NCBI GenBank assembly: GCA_023390115.1
Contig: JAEWDM010000035.1
Location: 67,936-131,935, forward strand
Source: Bacillota bacterium
GTDB taxonomy: Bacteria; Bacillota; Clostridia; Acetivibrionales; DSM-27016
Length of the DNA stretch: 64,000 nt
Direction: 5' to 3'
Shown: positions 35,270 through 43,692 of the stretch, piece after piece
Position numbering within the stretch: position 1 is the first letter of the stretch
Layout: the number at the start of each line of letters is the position of its first letter
Notes under the pieces: model-generated
Seen by the model: the letters and a program-made list of their open reading frames with translations, nothing else
Database searches by the model: none
What the model was told of the DNA's origin: nothing
Made by a program: the position numbers and the translations under genes

Positions 35270-37912
35270 ATGCTGACGACAGATCCTGTAAAGGTTAATT
35301 ATATGTTAAATCCCATAGGGATTACAGGCGAGCCTCAATTCGGGTGGATCATAAAAAGTGACAGAAAAAATGTAATTCAAAAGACATACCGGCTCCAGAT
35401 TGCATCTGACGGAAATTTTAATAATATGGTTTACGACAGCGGCGTTATTGAAAGCGGCTGTTCTGCTCATGTCAGGGCCGCGGGAATAAGCCTTTCCTCA
35501 AACAGCCGTTATTACACAAGAGCACAGGCTTCGGATGCCTTTGAAACAAGCGATTGGAGTCCGGCTTCAACTTTTACAACCGCTTTGCTGCACAACAGCG
35601 AGTGGTGCGGCTCTTTTATTTCCGCAGAAACCTCGCAGGATGCCTCTAATTCAAAAGGCACCTGCTTAAGGCAAAGCTTCAGTGCCAAGCCCGGCATTGC
35701 TTACGCACTCCTGCATTCAACAGCACTTGGGCTTTATAAGCTTTATATAAACGGCAAAAAGGTGGGCGGAGATGAGCTTGCCCCCGGTTGGACCTCCTAC
35801 CGCAAGCATCTCGTTTATCAAACCTACGAGGTCACGGATCTTCTCTGCGAGGGTGAAAATTCAATAGGCGCCATGCTCGGTGCAGGTTGGTACAAAGGAC
35901 TAATGGGCTTCAACGGGTTAAGGAATAATTATGGTGACAGAACGGCTTTTTTATGCCAGCTTGAGATAACCTACAGTGACGGTACCAGGGAGCTTATCTA
36001 TACAGACGAGAGCTGGAAAGCTTCCGACGCTCCCATACTGTTTTCTGAAATATATGACGGTGAAACCTATGACGCAAGGCTTGAAAAGGATGGCTGGAAT
36101 AGTCCCGGCTTTGACACCTCCGGGTGGAGATCCGTCCATATGGTGGAATATGACAAAGGTGTTCTGGTATCTCAGCCGGGAAGCAGAGTAGCACAGATTG
36201 AGACTCTTCCCGTTAAAAAGGTTATAACTACTCCCGAAGGTGATACTGTTCTTGATTTCGGCCAGAACCTCACCGGATGGGTGAAGTTCAAGGTAAGAGG
36301 TCATGCGGGGGATAAAGTAATATTAAATCACTTTGAGGTACTGGACTCAAAAGGAAATGTCTATCTGGACAACTTAAGATCAGCCCGGCAGACTGTAAGC
36401 TATACCTTAAAGGGAGGGGATGTGGAGATCTTTCATCCCAGCTTTACCTTTCATGGCTTCCAGTATGTAAAGGTGGCAAGCTACCCCGGAGAAATCAGAC
36501 CCAAAAACTTTGAAGCGGTTGTGGTTCATTCGGATATGAATCCAACGGGCTTTTTTGAGTGTTCCAATGCTGACCTCAACCAGCTCCAGCACAATATTTT
36601 ATGGGGACTTAAGAGTAATTTTCTTGACATCCCGACCGATTGCCCCCAGAGAAACGAACGGCTTGGCTGGACAGGGGATGCACAGATTTTCTGCAGAACA
36701 GCCAGCTATCTTATGGACACCTACGGATTTTTCAGTAAATGGCTTAAGGATGTCGAGGCGGATCAGACGCCTGAGGGCGGGGTGCCGCATGTTGTTCCCG
36801 ATCTGCTGGCGGAGAAAGACAGTGATGACTGGCTGGTAAGCCAGGGAACTCATTCCGCTGCTGCTTGGGCAGATGTTTCAGTAATCCTTCCATGGACGCT
36901 TTATCTTGTCTACGGAGATACCGAGATACTTGAAAAACAATACTCCAGCATGAAGGCCTGGATTGATTTTATGCACAGTCATTCCGAAGGGCCTCTTTGG
37001 AGCTACAGGCTCCAATTCGGTGACTGGGTCGCTTTAGATGCTAAAGAGGGAAGCTATTTCGGCGCAACTCCCAATGATTTGACATGCTCTGCCTATTATG
37101 CATATTCTACCGGAATATTTTCAAAAATTGCAGGAATACTGGGGCGCCATGAAGAATGCATAAAATATTCTACCCTTTACAGAGAAATTGTTGAAGGCTT
37201 TCAGAAGGAGTTTTTCACCCGCACGGGAAGAATGGCTGCCAGAACGCAGACGGCCCATATACTGGCTCTTCATTTTGATCTCGTGCCTGAGGAATTCCGG
37301 CAAAGAACCATAGATACACTGCTTGAGCTTTTAAGTGAGAATGACGGGCATCTTGTAACGGGCTTTGTGGGCACACCGTATTTTTGCCACGCCCTCAGTA
37401 AAAATGGTCATACCCGCGAGGCCTATGAGCTTCTGCTGAAGGATGATTTTCCTTCCTGGCTCTATCAGGTAAAGGCAGGTGCTACAACAATATGGGAGCA
37501 CTGGGACGGAAAAAAGCCCGACGGTACGATGTGGAGCCCCGATATGAATTCTTTCAACCATTATGCCTATGGAGCGGTAGGAGAATGGCTTTACAGAGCA
37601 GTGGCAGGAATTGACACCGACGAGTCCTTTCCCGGACATAAGCACTCCATTATAAATCCTCATCCGGGAGGCGGACTGGAATATGTAAAAGCGTCTTACA
37701 GCACAATATACGGCGGGCTGTCGGTGTACTGGAGGCTTGAGGGCAGAAGCGTGCAGCTTGAGGTCGAGATACCTCACAATACGACCGCTTCTGTAATTCT
37801 GGAAAATGCGCGGGAGGTAGTGTCGGATTCCGGAATCTTGTTTACGCCTCAGGAAGGTGGCTTCTCAGCACAAATCGGCTCGGGAAAATACAGCTTCATT
37901 TACTCTGTTTAG
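35270..37912 (+). CDS. Alpha-L-rhamnosidase, GH78
   Basis: An 880-residue enzyme removing terminal alpha-L-rhamnose from plant glycans or glycosides. The order is an N-terminal Fn3-like domain, beta-sandwich domains (RLQIASDG, YKLYINGKKVGGDELAPGWTSYRKHLVYQTY broken by the usual loop), a concanavalin-like domain (VLDFGQNLTGWVKFKVRG) and the (alpha/alpha)6 catalytic barrel with DCPQRNERLGWTGDAQIF, which carries the conserved acidic residues, and TIWEHWDG. A C-terminal beta-sandwich ends the protein. No signal peptide, so it acts on imported oligosaccharides. The start at 35270 is after GGAGGGAGAG; an earlier GTG is unsupported. Confidence 0.94.
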   Translation: MLTTDPVKVNYMLNPIGITGEPQFGWIIKSDRKNVIQKTYRLQIASDGNFNNMVYDSGVIESGCSAHVRAAGISLSSNSRYYTRAQASDAFETSDWSPASTFTTALLHNSEWCGSFISAETSQDASNSKGTCLRQSFSAKPGIAYALLHSTALGLYKLYINGKKVGGDELAPGWTSYRKHLVYQTYEVTDLLCEGENSIGAMLGAGWYKGLMGFNGLRNNYGDRTAFLCQLEITYSDGTRELIYTDESWKASDAPILFSEIYDGETYDARLEKDGWNSPGFDTSGWRSVHMVEYDKGVLVSQPGSRVAQIETLPVKKVITTPEGDTVLDFGQNLTGWVKFKVRGHAGDKVILNHFEVLDSKGNVYLDNLRSARQTVSYTLKGGDVEIFHPSFTFHGFQYVKVASYPGEIRPKNFEAVVVHSDMNPTGFFECSNADLNQLQHNILWGLKSNFLDIPTDCPQRNERLGWTGDAQIFCRTASYLMDTYGFFSKWLKDVEADQTPEGGVPHVVPDLLAEKDSDDWLVSQGTHSAAAWADVSVILPWTLYLVYGDTEILEKQYSSMKAWIDFMHSHSEGPLWSYRLQFGDWVALDAKEGSYFGATPNDLTCSAYYAYSTGIFSKIAGILGRHEECIKYSTLYREIVEGFQKEFFTRTGRMAARTQTAHILALHFDLVPEEFRQRTIDTLLELLSENDGHLVTGFVGTPYFCHALSKNGHTREAYELLLKDDFPSWLYQVKAGATTIWEHWDGKKPDGTMWSPDMNSFNHYAYGAVGEWLYRAVAGIDTDESFPGHKHSIINPHPGGGLEYVKASYSTIYGGLSVYWRLEGRSVQLEVEIPHNTTASVILENAREVVSDSGILFTPQEGGFSAQIGSGKYSFIYSV

Positions 37913-37941
37913 CCTGATCTTTATATACCGAGGTGAATATT

Positions 37942-39528
37942 ATGGAAAAAATTTTAAACCCTGTATTATCCGGATTTCATCCTGATCCCTCTATTTTGAG
38001 GGTTGGGTGCGATTATTATATAGCCACGTCTACCTTTGAGTGGTTTCCGGGAGTCAGGATACACCATTCAAGGGACCTAATTCACTGGCACCCTGTTGCC
38101 GCCCCCTTAAAAAGCAAAAAGCAGCTGGACATGATCGGCAATCCGAGCTCCTGCGGGATATGGGCGCCATGCCTTTCATACAGCGGCGGGCTGTATTACC
38201 TTATTTATACTGATGTTAAGTCCCACTATGGTATTTTTAAGGACACACACAACTATCTTGTGACTGCCTCAAGCATCACGGGAGAGTGGTCGGAGCCCGT
38301 AAAGCTCAACAGCAGCGGCTTCGATCCCTCCCTTTTCCATGATGACGACGGGAAGAAGTGGCTTGTAAATATGCTCTGGGATCACAGAAACGGAAGAAAC
38401 AGGTTTGGTGGAATTCTTTTGCAGGAATACTCCGAAGACGGAGAGTGCCTTATAGGAGAGCCGGTCAACATATTCAAGGGCACAGAGGCAGGATTTACGG
38501 AAGGCCCTCACCTTTACAGACATAACGGGCTGTACTACCTTATGACGGCAGAAGGAGGAACATCGTATAATCACTGTGTCACTGTTGCCCGATCGGAAAA
38601 AATAACAGGCCCCTATGAGGCTGATCCCGAAGGCCCCATGCTGACATCATGGGACGACCCCCATGCCGCCCTTCAAAAAGCGGGACATGGAAGCCTTGTA
38701 GAGACTCAGAATGGTGAATGGTATCTGGCACATCTCTGCTCACGGCCCTTGCCGCCTAAAGGCAGAAGCATACTGGGGAGAGAGACGTGCTTGCAAAAGG
38801 TTAACTGGACAAGCGACGGCTGGCCTCGTCTTGAGGATGGAGGCAACAAGCCTTCGGTAAGCGTTCCTGCACCTGCTCTTCCGTTATGCCCATGGGAAAA
38901 GAAGCCGTCAAGAGATGATTTTAATTCTGAAGCGCTTGATATTGACTTCCAGACCCTTCGTATTCCGCTGGGAGAGGACATGCTCTCTCTTAAGGAAAGG
39001 CCGGGGTATTTAAGGCTTAAGGGAGCAGAATCGTTAAGCTCTCTTTTCAGGCAAAGCCTTGTGTCAAAACGGCAGCAAAGCTTCAAATACCAGGCCGGTA
39101 CATGCCTGGAATTTGAGCCCTGTAACTTTCAGCAGATGGCCGGGCTGATATGTCTTTATGACACAATGAACTACTATTACCTGCATATTACCTTTGATGA
39201 AAAGCTGGGAAAGTGCATAAACATTCTTTCCTGCAAAAATAAAAGTGAGGCTTATCCCTTAGGAGACGGTATACCCATCGGCAATGCTCACCGCTGCGGA
39301 ATGCGGGTACAAGTATTCGATGACAGGCTGCAATTTTCCTATTCTCCGGACGAGGCGCAGTGGAAGGACATAGGACCTGTGCTTGACGCCAGCACAATGT
39401 CGGACGAGCATTTCTGGTATATAGGCGAGGAACGCTTTACGGGAGCATTTGTAGGAATGTGCTGCCAGGACCTCTCGGGCCTCTCTCTTCATGCCGACTT
39501 TGATTACTTTGAGTATATTGATATTTGA
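37942..39528 (+). CDS. Beta-xylosidase / alpha-L-arabinofuranosidase, GH43
   Basis: A 528-residue cytoplasmic enzyme releasing xylose or arabinose from imported oligosaccharides. The five-bladed propeller starts with NPVLSGFHPDPSILRVG, whose Asp is the catalytic base; STFEWFPGVRIHHSRDL and FTEGPHLYRHNGLYYLM (general acid Glu) follow, and HGSLVETQNGEWYLAHLCSRPL closes it. A C-terminal beta-sandwich (GH43_C2-like, from residue about 310) completes the usual 530-residue two-domain form. ATG at 37942 follows GAGGTGA. It is the last gene of the locus, so the operon handles glycans with both rhamnose and xylose/arabinose. Confidence 0.93.
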   Translation: MEKILNPVLSGFHPDPSILRVGCDYYIATSTFEWFPGVRIHHSRDLIHWHPVAAPLKSKKQLDMIGNPSSCGIWAPCLSYSGGLYYLIYTDVKSHYGIFKDTHNYLVTASSITGEWSEPVKLNSSGFDPSLFHDDDGKKWLVNMLWDHRNGRNRFGGILLQEYSEDGECLIGEPVNIFKGTEAGFTEGPHLYRHNGLYYLMTAEGGTSYNHCVTVARSEKITGPYEADPEGPMLTSWDDPHAALQKAGHGSLVETQNGEWYLAHLCSRPLPPKGRSILGRETCLQKVNWTSDGWPRLEDGGNKPSVSVPAPALPLCPWEKKPSRDDFNSEALDIDFQTLRIPLGEDMLSLKERPGYLRLKGAESLSSLFRQSLVSKRQQSFKYQAGTCLEFEPCNFQQMAGLICLYDTMNYYYLHITFDEKLGKCINILSCKNKSEAYPLGDGIPIGNAHRCGMRVQVFDDRLQFSYSPDEAQWKDIGPVLDASTMSDEHFWYIGEERFTGAFVGMCCQDLSGLSLHADFDYFEYIDI

Positions 39529-39603
39529 TGCATCAGTATAACGGAAGTGCTATTGACAATACAAAATGTCAAAGCAAGAGATAAGAGCTTTTAAGCTTAT
39601 TTT

Positions 39604-39646
39604 ACAGTGCATATCAAAAGCAGCCTTGCTGCTTGGTATGCACTGT
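39604..39646 (+). terminator. Hairpin after the glycan operon
   Basis: ACAGTGCATA pairs with TATGCACTGT, extended by C-A-A/T-T-G and a wobble, and is followed by ATGTTTTT. It lies 75 bases after the GH43 stop codon, so it may terminate the operon; it could also be part of the adjacent insertion-sequence remnant. Confidence 0.4.
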
Positions 39647-39679
39647 ATGTTTTTCTCCAAGCTGTCTATGGATAAAATC

Positions 39680-40285
39680 ACTTTGTTCAGACCGCAGTGG
39701 ATAAAGGAAGTCATCTTATTGCTGAATATGAAGTCACCAATCGCAATACCGATCAGGGATTGCTCAAAGAAGTAGCTCAGAGCGCTGAGGAAACCCTTGA
39801 AGTCGAAACAATTGAAGCTGTGGCGGATAAAGGTTATGAAAGCAGAGAGGATATATTGGACTGCGTAATGAACGGGATTGTTCCAAATGTAGCCCTGAAG
39901 TACGATAAAGATGAAAGACTTTATATTATAGATTATGTGGAAGCTGATATCAACAATGAAGAAAGAAATTCTGCGAAGCCGGAAGACATACAAAAATGCA
40001 TAGCGGCAGGAGTTCTGCCTGCCTGCTATGAAAATACAGCGATAGAGGTAGAACTCCAGGAACAATCCTACTTAAGCTGTTTTACTCTGAATGAGGATGG
40101 AAGGTAACCTGCCCCATGGGATCGGAGCATCCCTTTGGAACGGTGAAATGGTATCACGGGGCACACTATTTATTATGCAAGGGTAAAGAGAAAGCAACAG
40201 CCGAGCTGGGGCTTAGTTTTCTTGCCTACAATATGAGAAGAGCGATTAATATGGTTGGGGTCAAAACTTTGATAGCAGTAATGTA
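39680..40285 (+). pseudogene. IS1182-family transposase remnant
   Basis: The sequence reads VQTAVDKGSHLIAEYEVTN ... VEAVADKGYESREDI-like (DDE region with ADKGYES) in one frame to 40107, then after a frameshift and deletion EHPFGTVKWYHGAHYLLCKG ... ELGLSFLAYNMRRAINMVG to the stop at 40285. Both parts match the C-terminal half of IS1182-type transposases. The N-terminal half and the cysteine-rich segment normally between the two parts are missing, so the element is dead. Confirmed only by pattern recall. Confidence 0.85.
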
Positions 40286-40331
40286 GAAAGTATTTTTCAG
40301 TATTTCTTGTGAAGTTTCATTAATAAATATC

Positions 40332-40378
40332 AAAAACTGTACCGGTATTGATTTTTTATCAATTTAAGTACAGTTTTT
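40332..40378 (+). terminator. Terminator after the transposase remnant
   Basis: AAAAACTGTAC (40332-40342) pairs with GTACAGTTTTT (40368-40378) with an inner ATTGAT/ATCAAT stem; the T-run and TTCTTG follow. Confidence 0.7.
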
Positions 40379-40391
40379 CTTGTTTAAAACG

Positions 40392-40422
40392 CTGAAAACC
40401 CTTGCTGTGCAAGGGTTTTCAG
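40392..40422 (-). terminator. Terminator of tRNA-Ser(GCT)
   Basis: A perfect 14-bp stem (CTGAAAACCCTTGC with its complement) with a TGT loop, starting about nine bases beyond the tRNA 3' end on the minus strand and followed by CGTTTT. Confidence 0.7.
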
Positions 40423-40430
40423 ACAAATTT

Positions 40431-40522
40431 TGGCGGAGAAGCGGGGATTCGAACCCCGGCGCCAGTTGCCCGACCTAACGGTTTAGCAAACCGTCCCCTT
40501 CGACCTGCTTGGGTACTTCTCC
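40431..40522 (-). tRNA. tRNA-Ser (anticodon GCT)
   Basis: On the minus strand the gene starts GGAGAAGTACCC and ends CTTCTCCGCCA, so the CCA is encoded. The acceptor stem GGAGAAG/CTTCTCC is perfect, the T arm reads CCGGGGTTCGAATCCCCGC-like, and the anticodon loop of CGGTTTGCTAAACCG exposes GCT (reads AGC/AGT). A long variable arm (GTTAGGTCGGGCAACTGGC region) gives the 92-base length usual for a class II tRNA. Confidence 0.95.
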
Positions 40523-40546
40523 ATAGCTACGATAAAATTGATTTTG

Positions 40547-40583
40547 GATTTGTAAGGCCATACTGTATACAGCCTTACAAATC
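40547..40583 (-). terminator. Hairpin between the two tRNA-Ser genes
   Basis: GATTTGTAAGGC (40547-40558) and GCCTTACAAATC (40572-40583) are perfect 12-base complements; CCAAAATC follows on the minus strand. It probably ends or processes the tRNA-Ser(TGA) transcript. Confidence 0.55.
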
Positions 40584-40594
40584 ATTTGTTTTTG

Positions 40595-40685
40595 TGGCGG
40601 AGAGAGTGAGATTCGAACTCACGGTAGGCTCACACCTACGCCGGTTTTCAAGACCGGTGCCTTAAACCAGCTCGACCATCTCTCC
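40595..40685 (-). tRNA. tRNA-Ser (anticodon TGA)
   Basis: The minus strand reads GGAGAGATGGTCGAG ... CTCTCTCCGCCA with the CCA encoded. The acceptor stem is perfect, the anticodon stem-loop CGGTCTTGAAAACCG exposes TGA (reads TCN), and a long variable arm (GTAGGTGTGAGCCTAC) marks a serine class II tRNA of 91 bases. Confidence 0.95.
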
Positions 40686-40710
40686 TTATGCTTCTTAAGC
40701 CACAACAAAT

Positions 40711-40740
40711 AATATAACATGTCCTAAACACATTTGTCAA
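40711..40740 (-). promoter_or_regulatory. Promoter of the tRNA-Ser genes
   Basis: On the minus strand TTGACA (40740-40735), 18 bases and TATATT (40716-40711) lie about 25 bases upstream of tRNA-Ser(TGA). The tRNAs can therefore be transcribed independently of serS, which ends 120 bases upstream. Confidence 0.6.
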
Positions 40741-40805
40741 TATAAAATACAAAGATTCTCGAAGTTCTTAAAATTACATATTTCAGTTACAATATTCTTT
40801 CCTTG

Positions 40806-42077
40806 CTATTTAATAACCTCACACCCGCCCATATATTTTCTCAAGGCCTCGGGTATTATCACAGACCCGTCAGACTGCTGGTAGGTTTCAAGAATACATG
40901 CAGTTGTCCTTCCTACTGCAACACCGGATCCATTGAGAGTATGCACAAACTCAGGCTTATCCTTTGGGCCTCTCCTGAACTTTATGCCTGCCCTTCTTGC
41001 CTGAAAGGACTCAAAATTGCTGCATGAAGAAATTTCAACATACCGGTTATAGCTGGGCATCCATACCTCAATATCATATGTCATGGCAGATGAAAATCCG
41101 AGATCTCCCGTACAAAGCTTTACTACCCTGTAAGGAAGCCCTAAAAGCTTAAGAACCTCTTCTGCATTACCTGTCAGCTTTTCCAGCTCATCATACGAAT
41201 TTTCAGGTAAAGTAAACTTGACAAGCTCCACCTTATTAAACTGATGCTGCCTTATCAAGCCCCTGGTATCCCTGCCTGCCGAACCCGCCTCTGCCCTGAA
41301 GCATGCGGAATATGCCGTATGGTATATCGGAAGGTCCTTTGCCTCAAGTATTTGATCCCTGTACATATTGGTTACGGGAACCTCCGCTGTCGGCACCATA
41401 AAATACTCCGTCCCCGCAACCTTAAAAGCATCCTCTTCAAATTTAGGGAGCTGTCCTGTCCCTATCATACTGTTTCTGTGAACCATAAAAGGAGGAAAAA
41501 CCTCCGTATACCCATGCGCTTCAGTATGCAAATCCAGCATAAAATTAACCAGAGCTCTTTCAAGCCTTGCACCGATTCCTCTATAAAATGTAAATCTTGC
41601 GCCTGTAACTTTAGCTGCCGTTCCAAAATCCAGTATATTCAGATTTTCTCCTATATCCCAGTGAGCCTTGGGCTCGAAATCAAATTTTATAGGCTCCCCC
41701 CATTTTCTCATCTCTTCATTGTCATTATCCGAGCTCCCCTCAGGAACAGATTCATTAGGTATGTTGGGTATTGTAAGCATTAGCTGATCCAATTCTTCAT
41801 CTACTTTTTTTACCTCAATATCCAATTCCTTTATCTTGTCCGAAAGGCTTTTCATTTCCTCCATAAGAGCAGAGGTATCCTTCCCCTCCTTTTTATATTG
41901 GGGTATAATCTTGGAATGGGTATTTTGCTTGCTCTTCATCTGCTCAACACTGTATAACAGACCTCTTCTTTTTTCATCAAGAGATAAAAATACATCTGTA
42001 TCCAAATTACCCTTACTTTTTAAAACCGCCCTTTTCAATATATTAGGATTTGATCTTAATAATTTAATATCTAACAT
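40806..42077 (-). CDS. serS: Seryl-tRNA synthetase
   Basis: Charges tRNA-Ser with serine. The 423-residue class II enzyme has the N-terminal antiparallel coiled coil (residues about 30-105) that recognises the long variable arm, motif 2 (FRAEAGSAGRDTRGLIRQHQFNKVE) and motif 3 (NGSGVAVGRTTACILETYQ). Length is normal. Two tRNA-Ser genes lie just downstream on the same strand. The 53-base upstream gap is too short for a T-box leader. Confidence 0.97.
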   Translation of the reverse strand: MLDIKLLRSNPNILKRAVLKSKGNLDTDVFLSLDEKRRGLLYSVEQMKSKQNTHSKIIPQYKKEGKDTSALMEEMKSLSDKIKELDIEVKKVDEELDQLMLTIPNIPNESVPEGSSDNDNEEMRKWGEPIKFDFEPKAHWDIGENLNILDFGTAAKVTGARFTFYRGIGARLERALVNFMLDLHTEAHGYTEVFPPFMVHRNSMIGTGQLPKFEEDAFKVAGTEYFMVPTAEVPVTNMYRDQILEAKDLPIYHTAYSACFRAEAGSAGRDTRGLIRQHQFNKVELVKFTLPENSYDELEKLTGNAEEVLKLLGLPYRVVKLCTGDLGFSSAMTYDIEVWMPSYNRYVEISSCSNFESFQARRAGIKFRRGPKDKPEFVHTLNGSGVAVGRTTACILETYQQSDGSVIIPEALRKYMGGCEVIK

Positions 42078-42130
42078 ATAAGCTCTCCTTCTAAAATAAT
42101 ATCTTAATTAACCAACTCATTAGCTATATA

Positions 42131-42868
42131 TTATTTCATCATTTCTGATAAAATACTTGCTTCCTTTAAATATGTACTCTGAGGATAATCCTTAAATAGT
42201 GTTTCCAGAGACTTTTTAGCCTGCATATTATCTTTCATATAAAAATATGAATAGGCCATCAAATAGTAGCAATCGTCGGAATAGTATTCATTGGAGGCCA
42301 GAGCCGTGGAAATTTTAAAATGCTCAATAGCCTTGCTGTATTGGCCTTCCTTATAATTCCTTAGTCCATCTGCATAAGATATTTTAGAGGCCTTCGGAAA
42401 TACCAGTTCCTTTAATTTTATATATTGATTATATGCCCCTTGATTAAATAACGCCAGCTTGCATTTTTCATAAAGCAGCAAAGCACTTTTTACATATTCC
42501 TCATTGTCGTATTTCCTTTGTGCTTCAATCAAAGCCTCATAAGAAGCAGTTGTATCCTTAAGCTTGTTTTCCAATTCTTTAGCTCTCTTTTCTGCCTCCA
42601 AAGCTGTATTTTTCTCCTCTGACATATCCTCCTTTAGTAATTCAAGCTCCTCTGTCAGCTTTTTGTTTAAATTTAAGGATGAATTCAAATTCAACTGGAA
42701 ATCACTTTTGAGCTTGGATTCACTGCTTAATTGATCTTTATACTTGCTTATATTTTTGTTCATTCTAATTTGACTGAATGCCGTCAGAAGCAACACTATA
42801 AAAGCGCTTGTAAACAGTATTACGGCATAAAGCCAAAGCTTTTTTTTATCATTATTTTTATCAGACAA
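42131..42868 (-). CDS. Membrane-anchored coiled-coil TPR protein
   Basis: A 245-residue protein with one N-terminal membrane segment (LWLYAVILFTSAFIVLLLTAF, residues about 12-32), a coiled coil (residues about 40-110, rich in Lys/Glu/Leu) and C-terminal tetratricopeptide-like repeats (YADGLRNYKEGQYSKAIEHFKIS and YYLMAYSYFYMKDNMQAKKSLETLFKDYP). The TPR part probably faces outward and binds a partner at the envelope. No specific family is recognised. It lies between serS and the DUF4446 gene, same strand. Confidence 0.7.
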   Translation of the reverse strand: MSDKNNDKKKLWLYAVILFTSAFIVLLLTAFSQIRMNKNISKYKDQLSSESKLKSDFQLNLNSSLNLNKKLTEELELLKEDMSEEKNTALEAEKRAKELENKLKDTTASYEALIEAQRKYDNEEYVKSALLLYEKCKLALFNQGAYNQYIKLKELVFPKASKISYADGLRNYKEGQYSKAIEHFKISTALASNEYYSDDCYYLMAYSYFYMKDNMQAKKSLETLFKDYPQSTYLKEASILSEMMK

Positions 42869-42919
42869 TTATATCACCTCATTTACGAATAGAGGGTCCT
42901 TTTAAATTATTATTCGCTT

Positions 42920-43444
42920 CTATTTCTCAGTGTATGTCCAGTCCATTGAGGATTTTTTTGCAATTTCAAGGCATTGGATCTCTTCTGCTGACAAGGCATA
43001 CTTGGATTTTCCGGATAAAATGGCTTTAGCATATGTAAATGAAGTCTCACGTGAATATATTCCACTTATAATAAGCCCGTTATCATTATTATCCAGCAGT
43101 GCGATGGAAAAGCTCAGATCACTCCCTACATTTTCAAAAGCATTATATCTTACGACTCCTATCTTTTGAATGCATCTCAGAAGATTCCTTTCAATGTTAT
43201 TAATTTTATTTTCCATATCCCTTCCCTTTGCACTAATTTCACCAATTTTAGCAATACACCTGTCAAGTATTTGCTCAACGTTAATATCCTCTATTCCGTC
43301 CGTAAGCTTAAAATATTTTTCATTTAATAATCTTATTTTTTTTCTGTTTGACATGTTCATTAAAAATAAAATTATTATAAAAATAACACTTACAGAGGCA
43401 AAAATTATAAATTCTATTGATATATTTTTGAAAATTTCCTCCAT
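42920..43444 (-). CDS. DUF4446 family protein
   Basis: A 174-residue protein with an N-terminal membrane segment (FIIFASVSVIFIIILFLMN), a short coiled coil (residues about 68-90, KINNIERNLLRCIQ) and the conserved DUF4446 region (IGVVRYNAFENVGSDLSFSIALLDNNDNGLIISGIYSRETSFTYAK when joined across the usual turn). In Clostridia this gene regularly follows parB near the origin; function is unknown. ATG follows AAGGAG. Confidence 0.8.
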   Translation of the reverse strand: MEEIFKNISIEFIIFASVSVIFIIILFLMNMSNRKKIRLLNEKYFKLTDGIEDINVEQILDRCIAKIGEISAKGRDMENKINNIERNLLRCIQKIGVVRYNAFENVGSDLSFSIALLDNNDNGLIISGIYSRETSFTYAKAILSGKSKYALSAEEIQCLEIAKKSSMDWTYTEK

Positions 43445-43509
43445 TTATATACTCCTTAAGATAAATATTTAGTTTTATAATTCTCTATCCATATAAATAA
43501 AAAATATTC

Positions 43510-43541
43510 ATAAATAATGTTTCACGTGAAACATTATTTAT
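43510..43541. promoter_or_regulatory. parS centromere site, 32-bp palindrome
   Basis: TGTTTCACGTGAAACA at 43518-43533 is an exact parS. Symmetry extends eight more bases on each side, giving a perfect 32-base palindrome between the DUF4446 and parB genes. ParB loads here and spreads. Confidence 0.95.
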
Positions 43542-43626
43542 TATACAGCATAGCTTTTCATTAATCAAAATCATTTTTTTATCAAATTGTTCTATTTATC
43601 ATTATAAGGCTTTTTAAGCGATTATA

Positions 43627-43646
43627 ATCTTTTTATATAAAAAGAT
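43627..43646. repeat. 20-bp AT-rich palindrome after parB
   Basis: ATCTTTTTATATAAAAAGAT is perfectly self-complementary, 47 bases beyond the parB stop codon on the minus strand. It may act as a weak terminator. Confidence 0.45.
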
Positions 43647-43692
43647 ATTACCCTTATATGAAAAACAGCTCTAAATCAATTTTAGGCACTCC

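Noticed and set aside
39550..40065. 171-codon minus-strand frame over the transposase remnant
   Set aside because: Overlaps recognisable IS1182 transposase sequence on the other strand.
42078..42130. Possible T-box riboswitch upstream of serS
   Set aside because: Only 53 bases separate the neighbouring gene from serS, too short for a T-box leader.
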